Positions 22,123 through 33,766 of a stretch of 64,000 nucleotides of DNA are shown piece after piece (the first letter of the stretch is position 1; every line of letters starts with the position of its first letter). A model generated the notes under the pieces. It ran no database searches. It worked only from the letters and a program-made list of their open reading frames with translations, and was not told where the DNA came from. Both the position numbers and the translations under genes were made by a program. The stretch comes from Aquiflexum lacus. GTDB lineage: Bacteria; Bacteroidota; Bacteroidia; Cytophagales; Cyclobacteriaceae. The stretch lies in NCBI RefSeq assembly GCF_015476655.1, contig NZ_JABFHF010000002.1, positions 248,001 to 312,000 of the forward strand. Direction: 5' to 3'.

Positions 22123-22781
22123 TCATTTTAAAGCCTCCAGACTGATCAAACTCATCTTTTTGCCTGGAATATCTTCTTTAAAAAGTAAAATTTGCGAATC
22201 AGAATAAGTGGTGACTATATATTTAACAAGTTGGTTTTTACTACCTAAGAATTCATTTATCTCCAAAATTATTTCCCCGTTTTTTTCATAGGGTTGGTTC
22301 CATTGATCCTTTTGAAGTGGTTGATTGAGTAATTTGTCTTTATGGTTGAATTTGTTCCTGTTGTAGGTGCGTTCAAAGCGGTAAGAAAATTCTTTGGATT
22401 CCAATAGTTCTGTGATTTCATTGACATCAGACTGATTGGATCTATAGATAATTGCGGAATAGGCAGATGTTTTTGAAAGTATAGTATTCTCCTGAGTCTC
22501 ATGGGTTACTAATATATGGCTTCCTCCCCGCATTGAAGCTTCTGTTCTCAATTTCCTCAAAGCCCGGTTATTAACGTTATTGATTGCGGCAATTATTGTA
22601 ACCCCTTTTGCCTTTGCAAAAATAGTCCCGACTTTTTTCATGTCTTCAGTAATCTCAGAATCAGTTATGACCTCAATTTCATCAGGATTTGTATAATTCT
22701 CAATTTTTATATACCTGTCTATTTGAGCAAATGATACGTTCCAAACTAATGTCAAAGCAAGCAACAGTATTGTTTTTTCAT
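22123..22781 (-). pseudogene. Exported protein of unknown function, frameshifted at its start
   Basis: About 213 residues are open from a weak TTG at 22764. Only one base separates this frame from ATG 22781-22779. Inserting one A in the six-A run at 22773-22778 would give MKKTILLLALTLVW...SFAQ, a complete signal peptide joined to IDRYIKIENY. As sequenced, the ATG frame ends after nine codons (MKKQYCCLL then TGA). The mature part (EVITDSEITEDMKKVG..., SMRGGSHILVTHETQ) resembles no family I can name. Either a homopolymer miscount, a phase-variable switch or a true frameshift mutation explains it. Confidence 0.7.
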
Positions 22782-22973
22782 AGGTAATTTTTTTTGAAAA
22801 AAGATTAATAACTTAGTCTAGTAACGAGGTCAACTAGTCAAAGTTCCATGATGCTGCATGAATTTTAGTTGAAAAAATTCATTGACAAATTTTTATAAAC
22901 TTAACTTGTTTACTACTTGGCTGATAAAAAAATTAGGGTTTATGGGCTCCTCTTTTCAGATATAAACCCGTCA

Positions 22974-24035
22974 TTAATCATTATCCCTTATCAATTGTTC
23001 CCTGACAATATCCTCCTGTATCATTCTTCTGGATAATTCTTGGGCATAGGTCCTGCCTTTCTTGTAACCATAATCCGTAAAAGCTTTTCCTGCCCAAATA
23101 CTCGCCTCTTGCAAATCTCCCATGACCTCATTGCCCAGAGCGATGTTATAGGCTAGCCTACCTCCGGTTTTGCGATCATTAATTAAGGTCAAACCTTATT
23201 GCCAGGTTTCAATTGCTTCCTCCCATTGACCTACCTGAGCCAATCGTGATCCTCTTGCAAGGGCTGGATTGGACTTTGGTTTTTCGTACATGGTACGGCT
23301 AATGGATACATTCATGGGGGCAATCCTTTTTGCATAACTTGCGCCTGCCATTCTTCCGACATACTGCGTTGCCCGGACTTTATCTATCAGCATGGCTGCG
23401 GCCTGAGTACGTGTTTCAGCTTCTGCTGACCATAGGTTGGTCCTGTCATAATTTACCTGATCAAAAATATTTCTGGTTTTAGGTTCATATAGTCTGAAGC
23501 CAGCACTGACAGAAGCCATGCCTTCCAAGTAGATTCCCTCTACTTCAATCTCTTTGGAATCCTTTCCGGTCCCCACGGTTTTTTTGACCATTTTCCTTTT
23601 GTCTGTAATCACAAAGTCAGAGGAGAATTTTTCCAATACCAAGACGGCATCGACTTCATATTGTCTGCAAAAACCTTTGATCTGTTCCCAGGTCAAAGGT
23701 GTCGGGAAAGTCTGTGCAAAAAGTCCACCTCGTAATCTCTCCCTTGCCCGGATGACTTCATACCTCGGGGAAGTATTCAATTCTTGTTGGACAGTGGTAA
23801 GGGTTGCTTCGGCCGCATTCTTTACTTCAAAGGGTGCCTCTCCGGTAAGTATTCCCTCGATAATGGCCAGTCCTTCACTTTGTGGTGCTGTTCTATCCAC
23901 CAATAATAGGCGTTGAACATAAGTGGGAACACTTATTTCTGCGGGAACCATTCTATTAAGGGTTACAGTCTTGCTGCAAGAGCCAAATAGCATGGACCCA
24001 AAAATGATCAAAAGAATTGGGATTTTTAGTTTCAT
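22974..24035 (-). pseudogene. DUF6340-like lipoprotein gene with in-frame TAA
   Basis: The frame encodes a lipoprotein (MKLKIPILLIIFGSMLFGSC lipobox, Cys20) of 353 codons. Codon 280 is TAA (23198-23196), right after WEEAIETWQ, and the same frame then continues GLTLINDRKTGGRLAYNIALG to the stop at 22974. Protein similarity clearly runs across the stop, including a TPR-like segment, so a single change such as AAA to TAA is the simplest cause. The family assignment (DUF6340, Bacteroidota) is from memory of its pattern and moderately sure. Neighbour at 22123 is also broken. Confidence 0.75.
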
Positions 24036-24050
24036 AAAATCATTTCAACT

Positions 24051-24067
24051 ATTGTAATGATTACAAT
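24051..24067. promoter_or_regulatory. 17-bp perfect palindrome upstream of the DUF6340-like gene
   Basis: ATTGTAAT, one central G, ATTACAAT. It lies 16 bases before the start of the gene ending at 22974 and 38 bases after the stop of the gene at 24106. It may be an operator; the lack of GC and of a T-run argues against a terminator. Confidence 0.4.
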
Positions 24068-24105
24068 CAGATATTAAAGGTTGCATTAAAGAGGGAAATT
24101 GACAA

Positions 24106-25266
24106 CTACTTTAACTTTGTTTTAAACAGCACTTCATAATCTCTTTCGACTTCATTTTTATTGGGTGAAAACCAAAGATGTCCCTCTTGATCCACAAATT
24201 CCAGTCGACCCAAAAAATCAGGAACATCTATGTTTATCGGAAGGCCTTCTTCATTAAAAACCGCCAGAACAGACTTGTTATTTTGTCCTACTACTCTAAA
24301 GGATTCTTGAAAATCAGTGATACCTTCTGTGATATTTTGGTATTCCTCATCGGATAAACCTTGATTATAGGATAGCACTATTTGATCACCCGATATAAAA
24401 ATATTGTTAATAGAACCGTATGCAAAATCCCTTACATCGAAACGGATAACCTCCTTATCGACTGCTTTGGGGTCTTTTCCATCCATCAAGTGAAAAGGTT
24501 CAATTTTTAATTTGATTTCATTTTTGGGGATTTCAAGGTTTTCCCAATCATAATGATAAACCTTTGGATCATTTTTGAAGGCAAGGTAAATCCCCTTTTT
24601 ATTTGCCCTAAACACAGGTATAGAATTGGCGATAGGGAAGGTTTCTTTTGTATTAAACCTCGATGTGGTTGGGTAAGGCAAGATACCCGTAAAGGTTCTT
24701 TGGCCAACATCAATTGCTTCCAATTTAGTACCTGTTGCTTCAGTGAAAAAACCTGCACCTTCAGGATTTCTTGTGCCATATACTGCTACAGCATTGTTTT
24801 CATCTATAAATTGAAACTGATCAGCATTTTGGATGATTAAGTTAGATATGGGGTCAAATTCAGGTTTGATGCTTTTTATTAAATTCCCATCAAATCCAAA
24901 AACAAACATCCCCTTGCTTCCCAACAAAGCAATTTCCTCATTATTTCTGAACTGAGGACGGCCTGATAGGTTTGGTCCTATAGACTCAGGTTGGTCACCG
25001 GTTTTATTGATCACAATCTTAATTTCTCCCTTCCGGTCTATAAGAAGCATATCGGTTTTTTGTTGGTCCAAAGCCAGAAAGTGCTGACCATCTGGACTGA
25101 TATGAGACCATGCCATGGCACCAATATAGTCTACAACAAGAGAGTCAAGGATTTCAACAGAAAAAATAGTATTGGTTCCGCTCGTTTTTTGGTCTTGTTC
25201 CTTATTGCAGCTTGCCAAAACTGTCAGGAAAAGAATGGAAAGTGTAATTTTAAATCTATTATTCAT
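24106..25266 (-). CDS. Lipoprotein, probable six-bladed beta-propeller
   Basis: ATG 25266 gives MNNRFKITLSILFLTVLASC, a signal peptide with lipobox and Cys20; the longer TTG start at 25287 would spoil it. The 386-residue product has repeated strand patterns such as WSHISPDGQHFLALDQQKTDMLLIDRKGEI and LLGSKGMFVFGFDGNLIKS, fitting a beta-propeller like the DUF4221 or 6-bladed-propeller lipoproteins of Bacteroidota. Function unknown. It is upstream of the DUF6340-like gene on the same strand with a 70-base gap. Confidence 0.75.
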   Translation of the reverse strand: MNNRFKITLSILFLTVLASCNKEQDQKTSGTNTIFSVEILDSLVVDYIGAMAWSHISPDGQHFLALDQQKTDMLLIDRKGEIKIVINKTGDQPESIGPNLSGRPQFRNNEEIALLGSKGMFVFGFDGNLIKSIKPEFDPISNLIIQNADQFQFIDENNAVAVYGTRNPEGAGFFTEATGTKLEAIDVGQRTFTGILPYPTTSRFNTKETFPIANSIPVFRANKKGIYLAFKNDPKVYHYDWENLEIPKNEIKLKIEPFHLMDGKDPKAVDKEVIRFDVRDFAYGSINNIFISGDQIVLSYNQGLSDEEYQNITEGITDFQESFRVVGQNNKSVLAVFNEEGLPINIDVPDFLGRLEFVDQEGHLWFSPNKNEVERDYEVLFKTKLK

Positions 25267-25356
25267 ATAGTTACAAGAATTCCACAAAGTAAAACTATTT
25301 CCTTATCAGGTTAATGTATTTTATGAAAATTTAAGAATTGAGGTAGATCAAATGGA

Positions 25357-26679
25357 CTATGTATACTTTTTCTTCAGAATATATTTTTTCAGCCGTCCCA
25401 TTGCCACATGCAAGGCCTGATGTCCAATACTGGAAATAACCATCCTAAACAACCCTTTCTTTTCGTGGCCAAATCCATTCCCTGGAGTCAATAATATTCC
25501 TGTTTTTTCAAAAATTTCCAACCATAATGCATCTTGGCCGGGATCAGAATTTTCTGGCAAGAACTCCGACATATCCATCCATACAAACAGACTACCGTAG
25601 GAGGGGTTAAAGGGAATACGAAGTTCCTTCAAGCAACTCACTACAATCACATAGGATTCAGCCAAAGCCTTTTGGTTGGCAGCTATATACTTTCCCATAA
25701 AATCAAGGTCTTCCAACAACTCCTGTAAAACCCATTGGGTGTAATTGGAAACAGCGTGGGAAAGTCCTGCATTTCGATAGCCATTGATCAATTCTTCATT
25801 ATAAGAATGCAGTAATCCAACCCGAAAGCCTGAAATACCCAAGTCTTTGGAAAAAGAATACCAAAAGTGAAGATATGGGTTTTTCTTTTTAGCCATCAAT
25901 TGCCCAAAGGATACAAACTCAATGGGGTTTGGATAATCAGATTTGATTTCAGGATGATGGATATCGATGGGGGACAATCCATAAATTTCATTAACAATCA
26001 GGTGGATTTCATTTTCGATGCACCAGGAAGCTAATAGGCTTAGCTGTGATGCCGAATAAATGCCTCCCGTGGGATTATCAGGAGAAGTTAAAATCAACAT
26101 CCTGAACCGACTTCCCAAGGCTTGAATCTCTTTTTTGGCCTTTTCCAATTGATCAATGGAAAGTGGTATTCCATCTTTCAGTTCGTTAATTTCAGTATGG
26201 GTTTGTAAATCAAAACGCTTTATTCCTGGAACCACCCCTATATCGGCTGTATAGACCGGATAACTAGGTGCGGGTATCACAGCAGTATCCCCATGGTCAG
26301 CCAATAAAAATGATGTCATCTCAATCACAGAAGTGGCACCTGCCGAAAATGCGAGCGAGTCCCCCGGGATTTCTTTTTTGATTAAAAATTCAGATAGGAA
26401 CTTGGCCGCGGCTTCCCTAAATGACAATACCCCCGCAGGGTCCCCATAACTGGAAACCCAATCAGGGATATCTTTTGCTTTGGTAATGGACTGTATTTTT
26501 TCACGAAGCATTTCCCAGCAGAGATGATTTTCTGCTACATTCATTGGGAAAGTACCTTTTGGATTTTCTATTTCATCATATTTGTTTTCTAGCGCTTGGT
26601 TATAAATTTCCAGGTCAACCCTCATGGGTTTATCTGCTGCCTGAGATCCTCTGTGAGAAAGACTATTTTGACTTTGCAT
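25357..26679 (-). CDS. PLP-dependent class I/II aminotransferase
   Basis: A 440-residue fold-type I enzyme. The PLP Lys is in WYSFSKDLGISGFRVG, the Asn of SPDNPTGG and the Asp/Asn-Tyr motif NEIYGLS surround the cofactor, and a C-terminal Arg (LFRMVISS) would bind the substrate carboxylate. The motif SKDLGxxGFRVG resembles the ACC-synthase/alanine-type branch. Substrate cannot be told from sequence. It has no cytosolic partner in the neighbourhood. Confidence 0.9.
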   Translation of the reverse strand: MQSQNSLSHRGSQAADKPMRVDLEIYNQALENKYDEIENPKGTFPMNVAENHLCWEMLREKIQSITKAKDIPDWVSSYGDPAGVLSFREAAAKFLSEFLIKKEIPGDSLAFSAGATSVIEMTSFLLADHGDTAVIPAPSYPVYTADIGVVPGIKRFDLQTHTEINELKDGIPLSIDQLEKAKKEIQALGSRFRMLILTSPDNPTGGIYSASQLSLLASWCIENEIHLIVNEIYGLSPIDIHHPEIKSDYPNPIEFVSFGQLMAKKKNPYLHFWYSFSKDLGISGFRVGLLHSYNEELINGYRNAGLSHAVSNYTQWVLQELLEDLDFMGKYIAANQKALAESYVIVVSCLKELRIPFNPSYGSLFVWMDMSEFLPENSDPGQDALWLEIFEKTGILLTPGNGFGHEKKGLFRMVISSIGHQALHVAMGRLKKYILKKKYT

Positions 26680-26985
26680 GATATGTTCAATTATTAATAT
26701 CTTAATTTAAAGAAAGTTTCATTAACCAAAAGATTAAATTGAATATAGGATTTCAAAGTCATTCTAACGGTATTTTTCTTTTCTAAAAAAATATTTGTTT
26801 CAAATGATTGAAATCCATCATCAAAACTTTTTAATAGATTCTATTTTTGACTTTATTCTTTTGGGGGAATTTATTTTTTGCAGTTAGGATCACAGTCTGG
26901 ATTATTTCCGTTCCTGTAATTCTTTAAAGGAATTCCACTCATTGTTTTTATCTTTTTCATACGAATTAATTCCTTTTAAACTCCT
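26680..26985. other. 306-base divergent intergenic region
   Basis: This AT-rich gap separates the aminotransferase (-) from the esterase (+). It holds a 17-bp near-palindrome AATTCTTTAAAGGAATT at 26918-26934, 52 bases before the esterase start, that could be an operator. I see no further gene in it. Confidence 0.5.
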
Positions 26986-28308
26986 ATGAAAAAGATAAAC
27001 CTATTCACCTTATTGGTTATATTTCTCAGCCTTATTGGCCATAGCGGATATAATGTAAATGCTTCAGAAACCGATAAATACCTCCCTGATGATCAAGGTG
27101 ACTACTACTGGGTGGTGGAAGGCTTTGATTGGGGACCTGCTGTCAATAAAGTAATCTTGTCATTAGAGGAAAGTGTCAAGGAAGCCCAAGCCAACCAATA
27201 CCAAGTCTATGCAACGCGAAGCTTGGAAGGAGTGCAGATTGCAGAGGAAAGTGCCTCGGGAAGTCGTTCAGTAGTCTATGCCTATGTGTCTGATGAAATG
27301 GGCAACAGAATTGAAGAGGGGAAGCACATTGCTTTAGTGCTCGGAGTTAGTCCAGAATTACCATTAGGGTCTCCTTTTCAATATACCAGAATCAACAACC
27401 GTGGAGGGAATTATTGGGTGGACTACAAACTGACTGTGATTGATACCAAGTCAGGTCAAGTATGGAATAATCCGGTCGGTAAAATCATGCCCCTCGTGGA
27501 TCAGTTTGACCTCAGCCAACAATATAAATATGGAAATAATCACAGTATGTCCTATGCGGTTTATAACCCACCAGCCAATAATACAAAAGTTCCCCTGATT
27601 ATCTGGCTCCATGGAGGGGGAGAAGGTGGCTATGACCCGACTGTGGCATTACTGGGCAATAAGGCTGTCAACTATGCTTCCCCAGAAATCCAAGTCCTGT
27701 TTGGAGATGCCCATGTTTTGGTACCCCAAGCCCCCACTTTCTGGATGCAGGCCTCTGAGGGGGGAATGACAAGGGGACAGGAAAATGACATTTATAACGA
27801 AGCTCTTTTTGCTTTGATACAGGAATATGTATCCAAAAATCCGAATATCGATCCAAAAAGAATATATGTGGGTGGATGTTCGAATGGAGGCTATATGTCC
27901 CTCAAATTGATCATTGAGCATCCGGATTACTTTGCCGCAGGCTTTATCAGTGCATTGGCCTACCACAATGAATTTATCAGTGATGAACAAATCAAAAAGA
28001 TAAAAAATGTACCGATGTGGTTTGTACACTCCAAAGATGATACGACTACCGAAGCGGCCCTGACCGCTATTCCACTTCACAATAGATTAAAAGCTGCAGG
28101 TGCAAAAAATGTTGTATTTACCTTGTACGATCATGTGACGGATATCACGGGTTTTTTCGGAGGGGAAAATTACCATTACAATGGCCATTGGTCTTGGATA
28201 TACAGCCATGCCAATGTAGCCAAGACCGACTACGACGGTTCTCCTGTATTACTCAATGGCCGCCCGGTTACCATTATGGAGTGGTTAGCAGCCCAAAAGA
28301 AAAAATGA
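26986..28308 (+). CDS. Exported alpha/beta-hydrolase esterase (PHB-depolymerase/CE1-like)
   Basis: The 440-residue protein has a Sec signal (MKKINLFTLLVIFLSLIG), an N-terminal beta-rich domain of about 150 residues resembling an Ig-like module, then a hydrolase domain. The oxyanion-side motif is LIIWLHGGGEGGYD, the nucleophile Ser299 is in GGCSNGGYMS, and later Asp (VHSKDDTTTE) and His (HWSWIY) can complete the triad. It likely removes acyl or ester groups from polysaccharide or polymer. Substrate is unknown. Confidence 0.88.
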   Translation: MKKINLFTLLVIFLSLIGHSGYNVNASETDKYLPDDQGDYYWVVEGFDWGPAVNKVILSLEESVKEAQANQYQVYATRSLEGVQIAEESASGSRSVVYAYVSDEMGNRIEEGKHIALVLGVSPELPLGSPFQYTRINNRGGNYWVDYKLTVIDTKSGQVWNNPVGKIMPLVDQFDLSQQYKYGNNHSMSYAVYNPPANNTKVPLIIWLHGGGEGGYDPTVALLGNKAVNYASPEIQVLFGDAHVLVPQAPTFWMQASEGGMTRGQENDIYNEALFALIQEYVSKNPNIDPKRIYVGGCSNGGYMSLKLIIEHPDYFAAGFISALAYHNEFISDEQIKKIKNVPMWFVHSKDDTTTEAALTAIPLHNRLKAAGAKNVVFTLYDHVTDITGFFGGENYHYNGHWSWIYSHANVAKTDYDGSPVLLNGRPVTIMEWLAAQKKK

Positions 28309-28700
28309 GGGAATGAATTTGAAATAAATTCTAATTTGCAGAGAGGTTAAAAGAGGGGAAAAGATGTGTGATTTTTTGGAATTTTTTTTGGAACTTTAAA
28401 TTACGGATATCATTTGACAAAGGGAAATGATAGAAATATCTGAACAGTTTTCGAATGTTGGCAAACCAACGAATCCTGTAAAAAGATGTTGACAGTAAAA
28501 ATCAAAAAAGAGCCGGCCATTTTGGACCGGCTCTCTATATTTTCAATTGATTTTCCGAAAATTCCGAAAAAATAAAACTTTTCTTAAAATAGCCGAATGA
28601 TGCTCATCTTATCAATCTACATCTACCATCATCTCGATTTTTCGAAATTCAATAAATTTATTTTTAGCTTACCTGTTTGTAACATTTAAGACAAGCGATC
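28309..28700. other. 392-base gap between esterase and katG
   Basis: Apart from the terminator at 28502-28534, this AT-rich stretch holds no gene that I can support. It lies between convergent genes. Confidence 0.6.
28502..28534 (-). terminator. Rho-independent terminator, minus strand (katG side)
   Basis: AGAGCCGG (28509-28516) pairs with CCGGCTCT (28527-28534). Read on the minus strand the stem is followed by six T, so it ends transcription coming from katG, about 170 bases after its stop. Confidence 0.85.
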
Positions 28701-30953
<2,253 letters not shown>

Positions 30954-30996
30954 TTATTTCTGATTTAGTAATTTTTTGGGGAATTAACTTCGAAAT

Positions 30997-31004
30997 CAAA
31001 GATA
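30997..31004 (-). promoter_or_regulatory. Promoter -7 box before katG
   Basis: On the minus strand this reads TATCTTTG, an exact TAnnTTTG, 43 bases before the katG ATG. A -33 TTG is not evident. Confidence 0.5.
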
Positions 31005-31154
31005 CTCTCTATGACGTTGTAAATTAAATTGATATTATCTATTAGGCATTGAGAGATTGAATATTTGATCGGTAAAAAGGGAAAAGCATATGCAATATCT
31101 TTAGGATAGCTATTTAGATTGGGTGGTTTATGACTCTGGTTTTTAGAAAAATTT

Positions 31155-31766
31155 CTATTTAGACACTTCAAACCAATCATTATAAAAAACTGCAATTTCC
31201 TTGGGGCTACGAAGTTTACCATTTTGAATATGCTCTATCAACTCCGGGCAGTCTTCAAAGTATTTTTCTAATGTCTTCATTTTTAAGCCAAAGATACCTT
31301 GGGTAACACGGATAAAGAAATCCTCATCCTCGCGTTTGAAAAGGTCTATTGCTTCAATTATAGAAGACTCCTGATCAATGAATTCCCATTGTTAATAAGT
31401 CAAATAACCATTTTCTTTGACTTTCAAAAAATATTTCTTCCCGAGGTTCTCCTGACTTAAATATTCTGTCCTGAATAAAATAGAATTCACCTGAATCCAA
31501 TGGCTTTCAAAAATATTTTCTCCCATCGCATACCCCTTAATCTTACGTGGCCCATATTTTTTCACAAAGACTCCATTTCTTTTAAATCGAATTTTCTTGT
31601 ACAACCTAGCAAAGGGGTCCCCCCTCCGGTCTTTGACCTTACCTGTAAGAGTATCAAAATCATGCTTGATCAAGTATCCTGAGCCGTATCCATTTTGCGC
31701 TTTGACTTCTGGAAAACTAATTACGGAGAGTATGAGGAAAGAAATAATTTTTACAAATCTATGCAT
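31155..31766 (-). pseudogene. Exported protein of unknown function with in-frame TAA
   Basis: The gene starts ATG 31766 with a signal peptide (MHRFVKIISFLILSVISF...KAQ) and runs 203 codons to TAG at 31157-31155. Codon 125 is TAA (31394-31392). Before it stands LKVKENGYLTY, and after it the same frame reads QWEFIDQESSIIEAIDLF, FFIRVTQGIFGLKMKTLEKYF and DCPELIEHIQNGKLRSPKEI. Coherent protein on both sides means a nonsense change, probably Tyr TAT/TAC to TAA. The family is unnamed to me. It is the third broken gene within 10 kb. Confidence 0.75.
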
Positions 31767-31961
31767 GAAATTTTTTACCGTGCATTTCTAAAAGGCATGA
31801 CTCATTCTTAGAAATTCGCATTCAAGAATTGAGCCGTACAGCCAAAGATATGTTTTTTGATCAAAGGATAATTTTTTTTATAGCTTAGGTATCTTTTCCA
31901 GTAGAACAATGGAGGCAAATCAAATGCTTGTAGTTCCAGCTAATAAATAAATTAAAAAGGG

Positions 31962-32011
31962 GGTAAGCCGAACTATTCGGGCTAATGATTAAATCATTGG
32001 ATGGACTTACC
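31962..32011. repeat. Nested inverted repeats able to form a three-way junction
   Basis: Outer arms GGTAAG (31962-31967) and CTTACC (32006-32011) enclose CCGAA/TTCGG and AATGAT/ATCATT hairpins. It lies upstream of the predicted promoter at 32036, so it would not be in that transcript; it may be a cruciform, an operator or a relic. Confidence 0.4.
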
Positions 32012-32035
32012 TCACCATAGAATGAAACTTCCCCT

Positions 32036-32043
32036 TATCTTTG
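32036..32043 (+). promoter_or_regulatory. Promoter -7 box before the gene at 32069
   Basis: TATCTTTG, an exact TAnnTTTG, 25 bases before the ATG at 32069. Confidence 0.5.
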
Positions 32044-32068
32044 ACCATCACACAAAACGAAGCAAAAC

Positions 32069-32320
32069 ATGTTCGAAGGCCCCAACTATCCCAAAACCTT
32101 AGATGAATCTCTTTTTGACGATTGGCTGGAAAAGGGCCGTTCAAGCAAAATTCCCTATGCTTACCTGATTGTCATTTGGGATGAATTGGATGGATTATAC
32201 ACGCCCGTATATGTTGAGGAGAGAAGTGAATTGCATAATTATGCCCGCTATGGTCAGGCGCCGGACCATCAGCTTTTGGTGGCTGCTTATGACCTATATT
32301 CTGAGACGAGGGTGATATAG
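32069..32320 (+). CDS. Small acidic protein of unknown function
   Basis: An 83-residue product, MFEGPNYPKTLDESLFDDWL then YAYLIVIWDELDGLYTPVYV. It has no signal peptide or membrane segment, is acidic and looks like a single mixed alpha/beta domain. I do not recognise a family. A good promoter box stands 25 bases upstream, which supports a real gene. It converges on the SRPBCC gene with a 32-base gap. Confidence 0.6.
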   Translation: MFEGPNYPKTLDESLFDDWLEKGRSSKIPYAYLIVIWDELDGLYTPVYVEERSELHNYARYGQAPDHQLLVAAYDLYSETRVI

Positions 32321-32352
32321 GTTGCTTTTCAGAATTTTTACATATTTTTTTC

Positions 32353-32949
32353 TCATCGGATTTTTGACAGATTACTGTTATCATTTCCTACAGCAATCAA
32401 CTCCGCCTCCTGTTTCAGCAAAATCAGCCATTTGTCATGTTGCTTTCTCAACTTATTGGGCAAGAAAATCTTTTGAAGTTTTGCCAAGGAGCCTGTTTGG
32501 GACTCATCGGTGATGACTTTGCATCCTGTTGCAGTGCGAAAAATTACCCAAGCATGAATGCCTTGTATTTTCTTTTCCTTGAATTGCCAGGAAAGTGCTT
32601 GGTACGGTTCAAAATCCATAATTTCATTGTTCAGTGATTGTCCCATCGAATTCCAGAACACCTTGGTATTTGGCGATAATGCTGATTGGGTTTCATCCTC
32701 AAACCGTATACTTTGGATACCATCATACCATTCAGGCCAATCCTTGGCATTGATCAATAAGACCCAGACTATTTCAGGAGAAGCATAGATTTCGATCTCA
32801 TTATGTACATAGAAGTCACTAATTTTGGGATCAAATTCAGCAGGCCAATTGATCAGGTTTTCTGCCTCATTGTATTTCTTTGAACTGCTTTGGCCCAATA
32901 CAAAATGTGCCAAAAGGCTGAGGATAAGTGTGGGGATAATTGTTTTCAT
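32353..32949 (-). CDS. Exported SRPBCC (START-like) family protein
   Basis: The 198-residue protein has a signal peptide (MKTIIPTLILSLLAHFVLGQ) and then the SRPBCC pattern: VHNEIEIYASPEIVWVLLINAKDWPEWY at the N-terminal helix-grip strand and ALSWQFKEKKIQGIHAWVIF later. These proteins bind hydrophobic ligands in a cavity. It is the third gene of the SDR/membrane-protein operon (12-base gap) controlled by the TetR gene next door, which suggests a role in handling a hydrophobic compound. Confidence 0.8.
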   Translation of the reverse strand: MKTIIPTLILSLLAHFVLGQSSSKKYNEAENLINWPAEFDPKISDFYVHNEIEIYASPEIVWVLLINAKDWPEWYDGIQSIRFEDETQSALSPNTKVFWNSMGQSLNNEIMDFEPYQALSWQFKEKKIQGIHAWVIFRTATGCKVITDESQTGSLAKLQKIFLPNKLRKQHDKWLILLKQEAELIAVGNDNSNLSKIR

Positions 32950-32961
32950 TTTCTGCTTTCT

Positions 32962-33762
32962 TTATTGATGAGGAATTTCTTTAATTTCTTTTTCAATTCG
33001 TTCGGGCCAGAATGGCTTTCCTTTGACTGCCTGAAGCAAGGTAAATGTGGCCAATGCCCCATAGAGTACTCCTGTCAGTAAAACCGCTTTGGAACTTCTA
33101 AGGACATAAAAAGATAAAACAGGCAGCACCTGTAATGCATGCATGCCTATAAAATGAGACACCCTTAAGTCTCCCACTTTTCTGCTCCATCCCACAATAA
33201 GGAGATGGGAATTGTCATTTTCAAGTCCCACAGAATGGCTCATTCTACTTCCCATCAAAAAGCCCTCAAAGGCAAAAATCACAAAGATGACAATTCCCAG
33301 TCTGATGCCCCAAAGGTAGTTGGTGGGCAAGTCAGGAATATCCTGAATAAAAAATAGGATTCCGATATAGGCAGTGTATATGGTGACAACTGTGGCTGCG
33401 AACGCCATCATGGAAAACATCATTGAATGAAACGGACTACTGATATTAAAATGGGATGGCTGTCCCTGACTTGCCTTCCACGTGATATACACAATCTCAA
33501 AACCTAACAAAATGATGACCACCCAATTGAATACTTGCACATTGAATGAGGGTAAATAATGGCAGTACCAAGCCATGGCCCAAGCAAACAAAAAGGTTGA
33601 AAATGCAAATTTGAAAGGCTTGTACCAGGCATTTACCTGATAAAGTTGAGTTTGTGAGATTCGTGTCATCAATAAAAAGACCAGGGCAAAAACAAGACAG
33701 ACCAATCCAAAACTGAACAAAGTTTCATTTCTGAATTTCAATTCCAAGAGAAAGGCTTTCAT
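32962..33762 (-). CDS. Multi-spanning membrane protein of unknown function
   Basis: The 266-residue protein has about seven hydrophobic helices, for example SFGLVCLVFALVFLLMT, VFNWVVIILLGFEIVYI and MHALQVLPVLSFYVL. Between them are short polar loops (QVNAWYKPFKF, GSRMSHSVG). I do not recognise the family. It begins 4 bases after the SDR gene and is followed by the SRPBCC gene, so it is co-transcribed with both. Confidence 0.8.
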   Translation of the reverse strand: MKAFLLELKFRNETLFSFGLVCLVFALVFLLMTRISQTQLYQVNAWYKPFKFAFSTFLFAWAMAWYCHYLPSFNVQVFNWVVIILLGFEIVYITWKASQGQPSHFNISSPFHSMMFSMMAFAATVVTIYTAYIGILFFIQDIPDLPTNYLWGIRLGIVIFVIFAFEGFLMGSRMSHSVGLENDNSHLLIVGWSRKVGDLRVSHFIGMHALQVLPVLSFYVLRSSKAVLLTGVLYGALATFTLLQAVKGKPFWPERIEKEIKEIPHQ

Positions 33763-33766
33763 AAGA

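Larger units (their letters stand above)
31767..32068. other. 302-base divergent gap with a three-way-junction inverted repeat
   Basis: It separates two divergent genes. The only structure found is at 31962-32011 (see that entry) and the promoter box at 32036-32043. Confidence 0.5.

Noticed and set aside
30965-31222. 85-codon minus-strand frame upstream of katG
   Set aside because: It overlaps the 3' end of the broken gene at 31155-31766 in a different frame and has no protein pattern of its own.
32437-32788. Short + strand frames over the SRPBCC gene
   Set aside because: They are antisense to a clear exported SRPBCC protein.
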